Shown: positions 41,452-50,800, counted from the first letter of the stretch. The stretch: DNA of 64,000 bases from Pseudomonadota bacterium (GCA_020161145.1 JAIUPQ010000004.1:186001-250000); one strand, 5' to 3'. Program-made: numbers and translations. Notes: generated by a model from the sequence alone, not told the origin.

Positions 41452-42444
41452 TCACGGCGCGTCGCGCCACGACAGCATGAAGTTGCTGACCGTCTGCGTG
41501 ATGCGGGTGGCGCTGTTGGTGCCCAGCGTGTCCTGGCCATAGGCATGGACGGCAATGCCGCAATCGCCCTGGCAGATGCCCGAGCCGTCGGCCTGCACCA
41601 CCGGGCCGCCGCTCATGCCGCCGGCCGTGTCGGCCTTGTAGCGGGTTTTGTAGGTTTCGGAGTACTCGATGCGGGCGGCCGCGCCCCAGGCGGTGCCTCT
41701 TTGCTTGTCGCCGGGGTAGCCCAGCACCAGTATGGGCACGCCGGCCTGCGAGGCCGTTGTCCAGTACCAGCCGAACCAGCCCGTGCTGTTGCCCACCGTG
41801 CAGTTGAGCTTGACGGCGCCGTAGTCGCTGGTCTCGCTGCCCAACACCGTCCAGCCGGTTTGCGAATACAGCGTGCGTGCCGAGCAGCCGCCAAACGGGT
41901 TGTTCTTGCCGTTGCGGGCCGGGTAGAACATGACGTTGGACGACCATGCCCCCCAACTGCCGCCCGAGTGCACGCAGTGGCCGGCGGTCATCACCGTGTT
42001 GTTGCCGATCAGCCAGCCGGTGCAGGTGTAGCTGCCGCCGTTCTGGGTGAAGGTCAACTGCCCTACCGACTGGTAGGGAAAGTACGACTCCTTGGGCGAG
42101 TAGCGAAAGCGCCGATCGGCCCCAAGCACCGTTTCGGGCGCGGGGGCGTCCTTGGCGTAGTAGGGCACGGCGGGTTTGAAGTCGCGCATGAAGCGGGCGT
42201 ACTCGGCGTCCGTCATGGTGAATGGCGCCACCTCGGTCTGCAGGCCGGCCACCTCCACGGCGCGGACATCGGGCCGGAACGGCGCACTGCCTCGTGCGCT
42301 GCTCTCGGGCACTTGCTGCACGACGCCGGTGTTCGACACCGACAGCATGGGTTCGGCGGCCCGGGATGCGCCGGCCAGGCCCAGGATGGCCAGCGCCGTG
42401 GCGGCCATGACCAGCCGGCCCTGGCGATAGGTGGATGTAGGCAT
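41452..42444 (-). CDS. Secreted trypsin-like serine protease (V8/glutamyl endopeptidase-like), paralogue 1
   Basis: 330 aa. A signal peptide (LVMAATALAILGLAGASRAA) is followed by a probable propeptide of about 90 residues and an S1-type catalytic domain: His156 in VMTAGHCVHS, Asp207 in SETSDYGAVKL, Ser278 in TAGGMSGGPVV. The layout resembles the S1B glutamyl endopeptidases such as V8. The propeptide stretch FTMTDAEYARFMRDFKPAVPYYA is shared with the paralogue at 43.8-44.8 kb. ATG 42444 follows GAGGGAGA. It probably cleaves extracellular proteins after maturation. Confidence 0.88.
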   Translation of the reverse strand: MPTSTYRQGRLVMAATALAILGLAGASRAAEPMLSVSNTGVVQQVPESSARGSAPFRPDVRAVEVAGLQTEVAPFTMTDAEYARFMRDFKPAVPYYAKDAPAPETVLGADRRFRYSPKESYFPYQSVGQLTFTQNGGSYTCTGWLIGNNTVMTAGHCVHSGGSWGAWSSNVMFYPARNGKNNPFGGCSARTLYSQTGWTVLGSETSDYGAVKLNCTVGNSTGWFGWYWTTASQAGVPILVLGYPGDKQRGTAWGAAARIEYSETYKTRYKADTAGGMSGGPVVQADGSGICQGDCGIAVHAYGQDTLGTNSATRITQTVSNFMLSWRDAP

Positions 42445-42479
42445 GAAAAAGTCTCCCTCGGGCCGTCGGCCCTTTGTGT

Positions 42480-42553
42480 GCCCGCCAGAAGCAGCAGGTG
42501 AGGGCATTGTTCTGACGGCGGGCGCAGCCGGCCATCCCCCTGATGGTGTCCCT
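42480..42553 (-). promoter_or_regulatory. Conserved upstream element of protease paralogue 1
   Basis: Two blocks, 42532-42553 and 42484-42510, are shared with the other protease gene at 21 of 22 and 25 of 27 bases. Both the 21-bp spacing between blocks and the distance to the ATG are the same in the two copies. The inner block contains ACCTGCTGCTTCTGGCGGGC (42499-42480), an imperfect dyad resembling a LuxR-type box. Confidence 0.6.
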
Positions 42554-42673
42554 CTTTGAAGGGACGGGCGACGACGGTCCGTCGCCTCACCGTGCATCTC
42601 GTCGCATGGCGCTTGCGTCGGTAGAAGGGCCGGTCATGATGGCCGCGCCAAGGTCGACAACCGAGGGAGAGCT

Positions 42674-43087
42674 ATGACCGCTGCAACCCATGCGCCGCTG
42701 GATACGCGGCTCCAACTGGCCGCACTCTGGACGTCCACGTTGGCCTGCTATGTCTATGGCGACTATTTCTTGATGTACGTCCCCGGCAAGCTGGCCGCCA
42801 TGCAGGCCGGTCAGATGGGGCCACTGGGTGCGGTGAGCCAGACCGTGCTGCTGGGGGTGACGGTGCTGATGCTCATTCCCAGCCTGATGGTGGCCGGCAG
42901 CGTGCTGCTGCCACCGCGCACCAACCGCTGGGCCAACGTGGTGGCGGGCCTGGCCTACACCGCGCTGATGGCGTTGATCGCCACCACCACCGAATGGCAT
43001 TTCTATCGGCTCTTTGCGGTGGTCGAGTGCCTGCTGACGGGCACCATCGTGGTCCTGGCCTGGCGTTGGCGCGGGGGCGTGCGATGA
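42674..43087 (+). CDS. DUF6326-like small membrane protein
   Basis: 137 aa with four hydrophobic segments. LAALWTSTLACYVYGDYFLMYVPG and PPRTNRWANVVAGLAYT match the pattern of DUF6326 (NRWANI-AG, short N-terminal TM with a Y-D motif). Function is unknown. GGGAGAG precedes the ATG by a few bases. It overlaps the next gene by four bases (ATGA), so the two membrane proteins are translated together. They sit between two related protease genes facing the other way. Confidence 0.75.
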   Translation: MTAATHAPLDTRLQLAALWTSTLACYVYGDYFLMYVPGKLAAMQAGQMGPLGAVSQTVLLGVTVLMLIPSLMVAGSVLLPPRTNRWANVVAGLAYTALMALIATTTEWHFYRLFAVVECLLTGTIVVLAWRWRGGVR

Positions 43088-43791
43088 ACCCGGTCGCAGC
43101 CCAGACCCGGCTGGCCGGGGTGCTTTATGCGGTGGTGATCGCCACCGGCCTGTTCAGCCTGGCCTATGTGCCCGCCCAGGTGCCGCTGGGTGACGCGGCC
43201 AGCGCGCAGGAGTTGCTGGCGCGCGTGCGGGCCGGCGAGACGCTGCTGCGCTGGGGGGTGGCGGCCGATCTGGTGCAGCAGGTGGCGTATGCACTGCTGG
43301 CGCTCGCGTTGGCGCGGCGGCTGCGCGACGCGGGGCCGGAGTTGGCGCGGGTCATGGTCGTGCTGGTGGTGGTGGGCGTGCCGATGGCCTTGCTGAGCCT
43401 GACCGGGCGGCTTGAGCTGCTGGCCCTGGCGCAGCCCGGCGGCATGGGGTTGTCGCCCGACGCCCAGGCCGGTGCGGTGGCTTCGGCGTGGCGCACCGCC
43501 CGCGCGGGCATGCAAGTGGTTCAGTTGTTCTGGGGCCTATGGCTGGCACCGCTGGCGGTGCTGCTGTGGCGCACGCGCGCGGTGCCGCGCGTGCTGGCGC
43601 TGTGTCTGGCGCTGGGCTGCGCGGGGTATGTGCTGCGGGTGTTCGTGGGCGTGCTGGCGCCCCAATCGATTGACCTGGTCACGGGGTGGGCCACCCTGCT
43701 GCCCGCCTCGGTGGGCGAGATCGGCACCGGGCTGTGGCTGTTGCTGGCGCCGGTTTCGCGGCGGGGCGGTCGATCCGGCGTCAGCTTCTGA
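43084..43791 (+). CDS. DUF4386-like membrane protein
   Basis: 235 aa with about six hydrophobic segments. TRLAGVLYAVVIATGLFSLAYVP, LLRWGVAADLVQQVAYALLALAL and FWGLWLAPLAVLLWRT follow the DUF4386 pattern (RxAGxxYL...G, and FxGLWLxPLGxL). Function is unknown. It ends six bases before the convergent stop of protease paralogue 2. Confidence 0.8.
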   Translation: MNPVAAQTRLAGVLYAVVIATGLFSLAYVPAQVPLGDAASAQELLARVRAGETLLRWGVAADLVQQVAYALLALALARRLRDAGPELARVMVVLVVVGVPMALLSLTGRLELLALAQPGGMGLSPDAQAGAVASAWRTARAGMQVVQLFWGLWLAPLAVLLWRTRAVPRVLALCLALGCAGYVLRVFVGVLAPQSIDLVTGWATLLPASVGEIGTGLWLLLAPVSRRGGRSGVSF

Positions 43792-43797
43792 CCCCGC

Positions 43798-44790
43798 TTA
43801 CGGGGTGTCGCGCCAATACGTCATGAGGTTGCTCACGGTCTGCGTGATGCGGGTGCCGCTGTTGGTGCCCAGCGTGTCCTGGCCGTAGGCGTGCACGGCA
43901 ATGCCGCAGTCACCCTGGCACACGCCCGAGCCGTCGGCCTGCACCACCACACCGCCACTCATGCCGCCGGCCGTGTCGGCTTTGTAGCGGGTCTTCTTGG
44001 CCTCGGAGAACTCGACGCGGGCGGCGGCAGCCCAGGCCGTACCGGATTGCTTGTCGCCGGGGTAGCCCAGCAACAGCATCGGCAGGCCGGCTTGCGAGGC
44101 CGTGGTCCACCACCAGCCGAGCGAGCCGGTGGTGTTGCCGATGGTGCAATTGAGCTTGATGGCGCCGTAGTCGTCGCCCTCGCTGCCCGACACCGTCCAG
44201 CCGGTTTGTGAATACAGCGTGCGCGCCGAGCAGCCGCCAAACGGGCTCTTGCTGCCATTGCGGCCCGGATAGAACTTCACATTGGTGGACCAGGCGCCAC
44301 CGCTGCCGCCCGAATGCACGCAGTGGCCGGCCGTCATCACGGTGTTGCTGCCGATCAGCCAGCCCGAGCAGATGTAGTTGCTACCGTTCTGTGTGAACGT
44401 GACCTGCCCCACCGCCCGATAGGGGTAGCCCGACTCCTTGGGCGAGTAGCGCAGGCGCCGGTCAGCGCCCAGCACTGTCTCGGGCACGGCGCGATCCCGG
44501 GCGTAGTAGGGCACGGCCGGCTTGTAGTCGCTCAGAAAGCGGGCGTATTCGGCGTCGCTCATGGTGAAGGCCGGTATCTCGGCCTGGCTGTCGGCGCGCG
44601 CGCCGGGGTCGGTCTGGCCCTGAAAGCCCGAAAAGCCGCGTGTGCTGCTCGGGGCCACCACCTGACTGACGCCAGTGTCGGACACCGACAGGACCAACTC
44701 GGCGGCCGAGGCACCACCGACCAGCGCCAAGGCGCCCAGCGCGCCGGCGGTCAATGCCAGGCGAACCTGGATCATGGTTTCGCGTTGCAT
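43798..44790 (-). CDS. Secreted trypsin-like serine protease (V8/glutamyl endopeptidase-like), paralogue 2
   Basis: 330 aa, the same length as paralogue 1 and alignable throughout without large gaps. It has a signal peptide (LALTAGALGALALVGGASAA), propeptide with FTMSDAEYARFLSDYKPAVPYYA, and triad His in VMTAGHCVHS, Asp in SEGDDYGAIKL and Ser in TAGGMSGGVVV. The residues after the catalytic Ser-Gly-Gly are VVV instead of PVV, a change close to the S1' side that could alter specificity. ATG 44790 follows GAGGGAGA. It arose by duplication with paralogue 1; two membrane-protein genes now separate them. Confidence 0.88.
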   Translation of the reverse strand: MQRETMIQVRLALTAGALGALALVGGASAAELVLSVSDTGVSQVVAPSSTRGFSGFQGQTDPGARADSQAEIPAFTMSDAEYARFLSDYKPAVPYYARDRAVPETVLGADRRLRYSPKESGYPYRAVGQVTFTQNGSNYICSGWLIGSNTVMTAGHCVHSGGSGGAWSTNVKFYPGRNGSKSPFGGCSARTLYSQTGWTVSGSEGDDYGAIKLNCTIGNTTGSLGWWWTTASQAGLPMLLLGYPGDKQSGTAWAAAARVEFSEAKKTRYKADTAGGMSGGVVVQADGSGVCQGDCGIAVHAYGQDTLGTNSGTRITQTVSNLMTYWRDTP

Positions 44791-44825
44791 ACAAGTCTCC
44801 CTCAACCCTTGTGGGGTTTGCTCAT

Positions 44826-44899
44826 GCCTGCCAGAAGCAGCAGGTGGAGGCATTGTGGAAACCGGCGCTCCGCTCGACCATCCCCCTGAAGGTGTCCCT
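44826..44899 (-). promoter_or_regulatory. Conserved upstream element of protease paralogue 2
   Basis: The counterpart of the element at 42480-42553: blocks 44878-44899 and 44830-44856 with identical spacing. The inner block holds ACCTGCTGCTTCTGGCAGGC (44845-44826), which has CCTGC/GCAGG arms and matches the classical las-type LuxR box ACCTGCCAGTTCTGGCAGGT at 16 of 20 positions. Confidence 0.6.
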
Positions 44900-44943
44900 C
44901 CGTGGGGGGACGGGCCTGCCGCCGTTCGGTGCCGACGTCCCTG

Positions 44944-44995
44944 AGCCCGGCACGCCCAGGATCACGCTCAGCCCGGCACGCCCAGGATCACGCTG
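44944..44995. repeat. 26-bp tandem duplication at the end of modE
   Basis: Positions 44944-44969 and 44970-44995 are identical apart from the final base. The inner unit encodes the last residues of ModE and its stop; the outer unit lies just past the stop. It looks like a recent slippage duplication. Confidence 0.85.
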
Positions 44996-45726
44996 GAGGC
45001 CTTGAACAGCGCGGTGGCCGCCACGCCTTCGGCCAGGCCCAGCGCTTCGGCGCTGGCCTGGGTGACGATGGCCGAGACGGTCAGGCCGCCGGGCAGCGCC
45101 AGGGTCACGTCGGTGTTGACGGCCCCCGGCTGCACGCGGGTGACGGTGCCGCGCAACTGGTTGCGGGTGGACAGCCGCACGCCCTCGGGCTCGCCCGCCA
45201 GCAGCATGATGGAAGAGGCCTTGACCAGCGCGTAGGCGGTGGCGCCGGGCGTCAGGCCCAGCAGGGCCGTGCTCTCGCGGGTGATGGTGGCCACGAGGGT
45301 ACTGCCACCCGCTACGGTGAGCGTGACCTCGTCGTTGATGGCGCCGGGCACGATCTGGCTGACCTGGCCGAGGAACTGGTTGCGGGCACTGGTTCGCATT
45401 TGCATCCTTTGCAACAGCAGCAAGTCGTCGGCTGCCTCGCCCATTTGGGCGGTGAACGCGCGGTGCGCGGCGTCCAACTGCATGAAATGGGTCAGCAACT
45501 GCTGGCCGCGTGGGGTCAGACGGGCGCCCCCACCGCCTTTGCCGCCGACGACGCGCTCGACCAACGGTGTGCCGGCCAGGTTGTGCAGCGCCGCCACCGC
45601 ATCCCACGCGCCCTTGTAGCTCATGCCGATGGCCTTGGCGGCATGGGTGATGGAGCCGTGCTCGGCAATGGCGGCCAGCAGCGCCATGCGGCGGCTGCCG
45701 TCCAGGGGCCATCCGGGTGCGGTCAT
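44968..45726 (-). CDS. modE: Molybdate-responsive transcriptional regulator
   Basis: 252 aa. The N-terminal winged helix (RMALLAAIAEHGSITHAAKAIGMSYKGAWDAV, GGKGGGGARLTPRGQQLL) is the ModE DNA-binding domain. Two C-terminal molybdate-binding TOBE/Mop domains follow (SARNQFLGQVSQIVPGAINDEV and STRNQLRGTVTRVQPGAVNTDV). With molybdate bound, ModE represses modABC. ATG 45726 overlaps the modC stop in ATGA, so regulator and transporter are one operon. The site it should bind is at 47853-47880. Confidence 0.93.
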   Translation of the reverse strand: MTAPGWPLDGSRRMALLAAIAEHGSITHAAKAIGMSYKGAWDAVAALHNLAGTPLVERVVGGKGGGGARLTPRGQQLLTHFMQLDAAHRAFTAQMGEAADDLLLLQRMQMRTSARNQFLGQVSQIVPGAINDEVTLTVAGGSTLVATITRESTALLGLTPGATAYALVKASSIMLLAGEPEGVRLSTRNQLRGTVTRVQPGAVNTDVTLALPGGLTVSAIVTQASAEALGLAEGVAATALFKASSVILGVPG

Positions 45727-46397
45727 GCGATGGCCTCTACCAGGCGCCCGCCATCCAGCCGCAGCACGCAGTCGCCAAACGCCTGCGCGTCGTCGGGGTC
45801 GTGGCTGATCAGCAGCATGGGCACCGCCAGGCGCTGCTGCAGCGCCGCCAGCTCGATGCGCATCTGCGCGCGCAGTGGCGCGTCCAGCGCCGCAAAAGGC
45901 TCGTCCAGCAGCAGCGCGGCGGGCTCGGTGGCCAGCGCGCGCGCCAGTGCCGTGCGCTGGCGTTGGCCACCCGAGAGCTGGTGCGGGTAATGGTCGGCGC
46001 GGGTCTCCAGCTGCATGGCCGCCAGCCAATGCGCGACGGCCGGCTGATGGGCGCTGCGTGGCGGGTTGCGCCAGCCGCGCGTCAGGCCGAAGGCGATGTT
46101 CTGGCGCACCGTCAGATGGGGCAGCAGTGCGTAGTCCTGAAAGACGTAGCCCACACGCCGCGCCTGCGGCGGCAGGGCAATGCCTTGCGCGCCATCGAAC
46201 AGCGTGCGGCCCGCCAGTCGGATGTGGCCATGGTTGGGTCGCAGCAGACCGGCAATGGCCTTGAGCAGCAGGCTTTTGCCTGCGCCCGAAGGGCCCAGCA
46301 CCACGGCCCTCGGTGCGCTCAGCTGCACCTTCACGTCCAGCGTGAACGCCTGGGCGCCGTGGCCCAGATGGTGGTGCACGTCCAGCTCCAGCCACAT
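45723..46397 (-). CDS. modC: Molybdate ABC transporter ATP-binding protein
   Basis: 224 aa. Walker A GPSGAGKS at residues 35-42, Q-loop GYVFQDYALLPHLTV, signature LSGGQRQRTALARAL and Walker B ALLLDEPFAALD are intact. It is about 130 residues shorter than the E. coli protein because the C-terminal TOBE domain is absent; ModE in the same operon carries two such domains. It energises molybdate uptake at the inner membrane. Its ATG shares one base with the modB stop (TGATG). Confidence 0.92.
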   Translation of the reverse strand: MWLELDVHHHLGHGAQAFTLDVKVQLSAPRAVVLGPSGAGKSLLLKAIAGLLRPNHGHIRLAGRTLFDGAQGIALPPQARRVGYVFQDYALLPHLTVRQNIAFGLTRGWRNPPRSAHQPAVAHWLAAMQLETRADHYPHQLSGGQRQRTALARALATEPAALLLDEPFAALDAPLRAQMRIELAALQQRLAVPMLLISHDPDDAQAFGDCVLRLDGGRLVEAIA

Positions 46398-47077
46398 CAG
46401 CGCACCGCCTGCATGGCGTGGCCCGGCGCCAGCCGCTTGGCCAGCAGCAGGGCGGTGATGCAGACCGCGCAGGTCAGCAGCACCAGGTGCGAGGCCAGAT
46501 CGTCCTGCCCGGCCTGCACGGCCTCATAGATGGCGATGGCCAGCGTCTGCGTCTGGCCGGGGATGGAGCCGGCCACCATCAACGTGGCACCGAACTCGCC
46601 CAGCGCCCGCGCAAACGCCAGCAGCGTGCCGGCCAGAATGCCGCGCCAGGCCAGCGGCAGCGTCACCCGCCAGAACAGCGCCACCTCGCCCACGCCCAGC
46701 ACGCGGGCGGCGTCCTCCATCTGCGCGCTGACGGCCTCGAACGCGGCGCGCGCCGGCTTGAACACCAGCGGAAACGCCACCAGCGTGGCGGCAATGGCCG
46801 CGCCTTGCCAGGTGAAGATCAGGTTGATGCCGAATCGGGCCTCCAGCCAGCCGCCGATGGGCCCGCGCCGGCCCAGCAGCACCAGCAGGTAATAGCCCAG
46901 CACCGTGGGCGGCAGCACCATGGGCAGCGTCAGCAGCGTGTCCAGCAGTTCGCGGCCCACGAAACGCCGGCGCGCCAGCAGCCAGCCCAGCGCCACGCCC
47001 AGCATCAGTGCGCAGGCGGTGGCCACCAGCGCCACCTTCAACGACAGCTGCAGCGCGGGCCAGGTGGCGGTCGCCAT
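46397..47077 (-). CDS. modB: Molybdate ABC transporter permease
   Basis: 226 aa with about five hydrophobic segments: LKVALVATACALMLGVALGWLLA, TLPMVLPPTVLGYYLLVLLG and the EAA-type loop EDAARVLGVGEVALFWRVTLPLAWRGILAGTLLAFARALGEFGATLM in outline, which includes the GEFGAT sequence typical of ModB. It forms the membrane channel with ModC. ATG 47077 is chosen; a longer frame runs into modA. It starts seven bases after modA ends. Confidence 0.93.
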   Translation of the reverse strand: MATATWPALQLSLKVALVATACALMLGVALGWLLARRRFVGRELLDTLLTLPMVLPPTVLGYYLLVLLGRRGPIGGWLEARFGINLIFTWQGAAIAATLVAFPLVFKPARAAFEAVSAQMEDAARVLGVGEVALFWRVTLPLAWRGILAGTLLAFARALGEFGATLMVAGSIPGQTQTLAIAIYEAVQAGQDDLASHLVLLTCAVCITALLLAKRLAPGHAMQAVR

Positions 47078-47084
47078 CGGCCGA

Positions 47085-47837
47085 TCAGGGCGCCGAGAAG
47101 CCGTGGCGGGCCAGCACCGTCTGCCCGTCGGCGCTGCGCACATAGGCCACGAAACGCCGGGCCGCCTCGGCCTCGCGGCTGGCCTTGGCGCTGGCAATCG
47201 GGTAGATGATGGGCTGGGCCAGCGGCACGGTCTGGCGCACGGCGACCTTGTCCTTCATCAGCGCGGCGTCGGTGGCGTAGACCATGCCGGCCTCGACCTC
47301 GCCGCGCGCCACGTAGTCCAGCGCCTGGCGCACGTTCTGGGTGTGGATGGTCTTGGGTGTGAGTGCCGTCCACAGGCCCGCCGCCTCCAGCGCGGCCCGG
47401 GCATAACGGCCGGCCGGCACGCTGGCGGGGTTGCCGATGGCCAGGCGCTTGATGGCCGGCCCTTGCAGGTCGGCCAGTCTGGTCAGCGCGAGCCGGCTGT
47501 CTGCGGGGACGATGAGCACCAGCGTGTTGCGGGCAAAGTCGACGCGATCCGTGCGCGCCACCAGGTCTTGCTGCTCGGCCTGGTTCATCGTCGCCTCGTC
47601 GGCCGTGGCCAGCACGTCCACCGGCGCACCCTTGGCCATCTGTGCCAGCAGCGCGCCCGAGGCGCCGAAGTTCAGCTTCACCTTGTCCCCCGGGCGGGCC
47701 GCCTCATAGCCTTTGGCGATGTCGGTGAACGCCTGCGTCAGGCTGGCAGCGGCCGAGACGGTCAACTCGGCCGCCTGGGCGGCCAGCACGGTGGTGGCCA
47801 GCAGGGCGGCGATCATCAGGCGGCCGGATGCAGACAT
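47085..47837 (-). CDS. modA: Periplasmic molybdate-binding protein
   Basis: 250 aa. A signal peptide (LMIAALLATTVLAAQAA) is followed by ELTVSAAASLTQAFTDIAKGYE, the ModA opening with its conserved Ser for oxyanion binding. FGASGALLAQMAKGAPVDVLATAD and VARGEVEAGMVYATDAAL complete the binding site. It captures molybdate or tungstate in the periplasm. It heads modABCE, and its short upstream region holds a canonical ModE box. Confidence 0.94.
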   Translation of the reverse strand: MSASGRLMIAALLATTVLAAQAAELTVSAAASLTQAFTDIAKGYEAARPGDKVKLNFGASGALLAQMAKGAPVDVLATADEATMNQAEQQDLVARTDRVDFARNTLVLIVPADSRLALTRLADLQGPAIKRLAIGNPASVPAGRYARAALEAAGLWTALTPKTIHTQNVRQALDYVARGEVEAGMVYATDAALMKDKVAVRQTVPLAQPIIYPIASAKASREAEAARRFVAYVRSADGQTVLARHGFSAP

Positions 47838-47852
47838 GGCAGACCTCGGGTT

Positions 47853-47880
47853 ATCGGTGTATATACGACTATATACCGAT
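47853..47880 (-). promoter_or_regulatory. ModE operator upstream of modA
   Basis: ATCGGTGTATA-TACGAC-TATATACCGAT matches the E. coli ModE box (ATCGnTATATA-N6-TATATAnCGAT) with one arm difference and the exact 6-bp spacer. It lies 15 bases before the modA start, where bound ModE would block transcription when molybdate is plentiful. Confidence 0.88.
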
Positions 47881-47891
47881 CGGTTTGTCCG

Positions 47892-50800
47892 TCAGTCCCA
47901 GCGCCACATCCAGATGGCATCCACGCTGCTGTCGTCCGAGCCCGCGTTCAGGCGCAGCGTGAAGCGACGGGCCACGCGGTAGATCAGCTGCCAGGTGCCG
48001 CTGGCCTTGTTGACGCTGTGCTCGTAGCCGATGTACCAGCGCTGCGAGAGCTGGCGGCCCAGCGAGACCACGGTGTCGCGCACGCTGCCGTCGTCGTTCT
48101 GGCTGACGCCGAAGTCGGTGAGGCCCAGGTTGCGCATCATGGCGTCGGTCAGGCCTTCCTCCTCGCCCGAGAGGATGGCCATGGCGGCGCGTTGCAGCAA
48201 GGCGGTGTCGGCCTGGCCCAGGCCTTCGGGCGCGCGGCCCAGCATCAGCCACGAGAGCTTGTCCATGTCGCTCATCTCGGGCTCGCTGACCAGGCGCACC
48301 TGCGGGCTGTCGGGCCGCCCGCCGACGGCCACACCGACCAGGATGTCGAGGTTGGGCCGCACGGCCAGGATGTCCAACCGTGGCGTCATGATGGGGCCCG
48401 AGAAAATGACCTCACCGCGCTGGATCACCAGCCGCTGGCCATAGGCCGCATAGAGGCCGCCCTGGGTGCGCACGGTGCCGCGCAGCTCGGGGCGGCCCTC
48501 GGGGCTGGTCAGCACCAGATCGCCCGCCAGGCCGGTGTCGATGCCGCGCCCCTTGAGGCGCAGCTTCTGGCCCAGATGCAGGTTCAGCTTCAGGGCCAGC
48601 GCACGGGCGGCCGCGCTGGGCGCCGCGGTGGTGTCGACGGCAGGCGCCGGGTCGTTCGCGCCCACCACGGTGATGTCGCTGGCCAGCGTGGGGCCGCCGC
48701 CCTGGCTGATGTCGATCAAGCCCTCGTCCACGCCCACCTCGCCTTCGACGGCGATGCGGTTGGCGTCCGCCACCACCGTGGCCTGGCCGCTGACGATGAC
48801 GCGGCGGTCGATGCGGCCCAGCGCCTGGAAGCGGCTCAGCGTCGCCTGCAGGTGAGCCATGGGCCGCTCGCCCAGCGTGGCGTCGCCGGTGAGTGCGAGC
48901 GTGCCGTCGCCGCCCTTGAAGGCAAAGCGGCGGATGTCGGCTCGCGCACCCTCGAAGCCGATGTCGATCTGGCCCTCGGTCAGCGCCACGCCTTCGAGCA
49001 GGTTGCGCACGGCCACGTTGCGGCCGGTGAGCTGGCCGCTGACCTGGGGCGCGCCGAAGCGGCCGTCGAACTGGGCCGTGGCGGCCAACTCGCCATCCAC
49101 CCGCCAGCCCGGTGGCAGCCACGGTGCCCAGGCGGCCAGTTGCTCGATGCGCATCTGCAGCACGCCCGACAGCGGCGCCTCGGCGTGCGGCCAGGGCTGG
49201 CTGGCGGTGGTCTGCACGGCCAGCACGCCGGCCAGCTCGCCCAGCCGCTCGCCGGACAGCGAAGGGACGAACTGCCAGCGGCCGTCGTGGGCGGCCAGCG
49301 CCAGCCGCAGCGACGACAGGCCCAGCGACCGGGCGGCGCCCTGCGGCGCACGCGGGTCAGTGGCCAGCGCCAGGTCGCCGCTCTGGCGCTCGAAGACCAC
49401 ATCGGCATCGAAGCGCTGGGCCTGCGTCAGGCGGATGTGGCCACCCAATTGCAGATCGCCCCGCCAGCCCTGCCCCGGCTGGGCGCGGGCCAGCAGCGGG
49501 GTCAGGGCAAAGCCCTCCACGTCGGCGTCCACCGCCCAGCGCGCGGGCGTCCAGCCCGCTTCGCGCCAGACGAGGGCCGTGCCGGGCAGTTGCAGCCGGC
49601 CCGGCTGGACGCTGGCGGCCTGCAGACCGGCGGCCGTCCAGGCGGCCTGCAGCGCCAGGTCGCGGCCGGCCAGCCAGGCCGCGCCGCCCCCCTGACCACC
49701 CAGCGTCAACGTCTCCACGCGGCCCTGCCAGCGGCCGGCCTGCCACCAGGGCTGGCCTTGGGCGGCGGTGGCCGTCCAGGTGCCAGCCAGCGCCAGATTG
49801 AGCCGGCTGCCGCCGCCGCTGGGGACGGCCAGCAACTCGTCCACCCACTCAGGCGGGCGCAGCGGGCTGGCACCGTCCAGCGTCAGCCGGTGCTGGCCCA
49901 GGCTGCCCGTCACGTCCAGTGCCAGGTGGGACAGCCGCGTGGCCTCGCCCTGGGTCAGGTCGGCTGCCGTGAGCTTGAGCGCCAGCGGGGCGGCCAGATC
50001 CAGGCTGCCCTGGCCTTGCCATTGCGCCTGCCCCAGGTTGGCGCTGGCGGTGTGCAGCGTGCGGATCTCGCCCTGGGTCTGCCAGGCCACGGGCTGGCCG
50101 TCCAGCAGATGGGCCAGGCTGAGGCTGGCGTGCGCCTCGCCCTGGGTGGGCGCCCAGGCGGCGGCGGCCGGCGCCAGCCGGGCCAGCGGTGCCCAGTCCG
50201 CCAGGTGGGGGGCCTCCAGCGCCAGCCGCAGCGGCTGGTTGGCGGGCAGTTGCAGAGTGAGCCGGTTGCGGCCGGCCTGCAGCGTGCCGTCGCCCTGGGT
50301 GGCGGGGCCGGCCAGCTGGGCCGCCAGCCGGCCTTGCAGCGGCACGCCGGCCAGCAGGCTGTCTTGCAGCTCGGCCTGCACGCTGCCGCGCAGCGCCTGC
50401 CAGGCGGCCTGCGGGTCGGTGGGCAGGGTGGCCAGGCTGCCTTCGCTGCGCAGCGTCAGGTGCAGCCGGTGCGGGCCGGCGCGCCAGGCGCTGCCGGGCT
50501 CGCCGGGCCACCACAGCGCGGGGTCGAATTCGCGCAGGGCGCCATCGACCTGCCATTGCCAGGGCCGGCCGGGGCCGAACACGGGGCCATTGACGCGGCC
50601 TTGCAGGCTGGCTTGCGCGGCGCCGGTCTCGGCCTGGACGGTGGTCAGCGTCAAGCCCCCGGCGCCGGCGCTGGCGTCCAGCGTCAGCGCCACCGGCGTG
50701 GCCTCGGGGCCGATCAGCTGGCCACGCAGCCGCGTCTGCACGCCGGCCTGCCAGGCGCCGGCCGGGTAGGTGGTCAGGTCGCGGGCGGTCAGCGTCAGCG

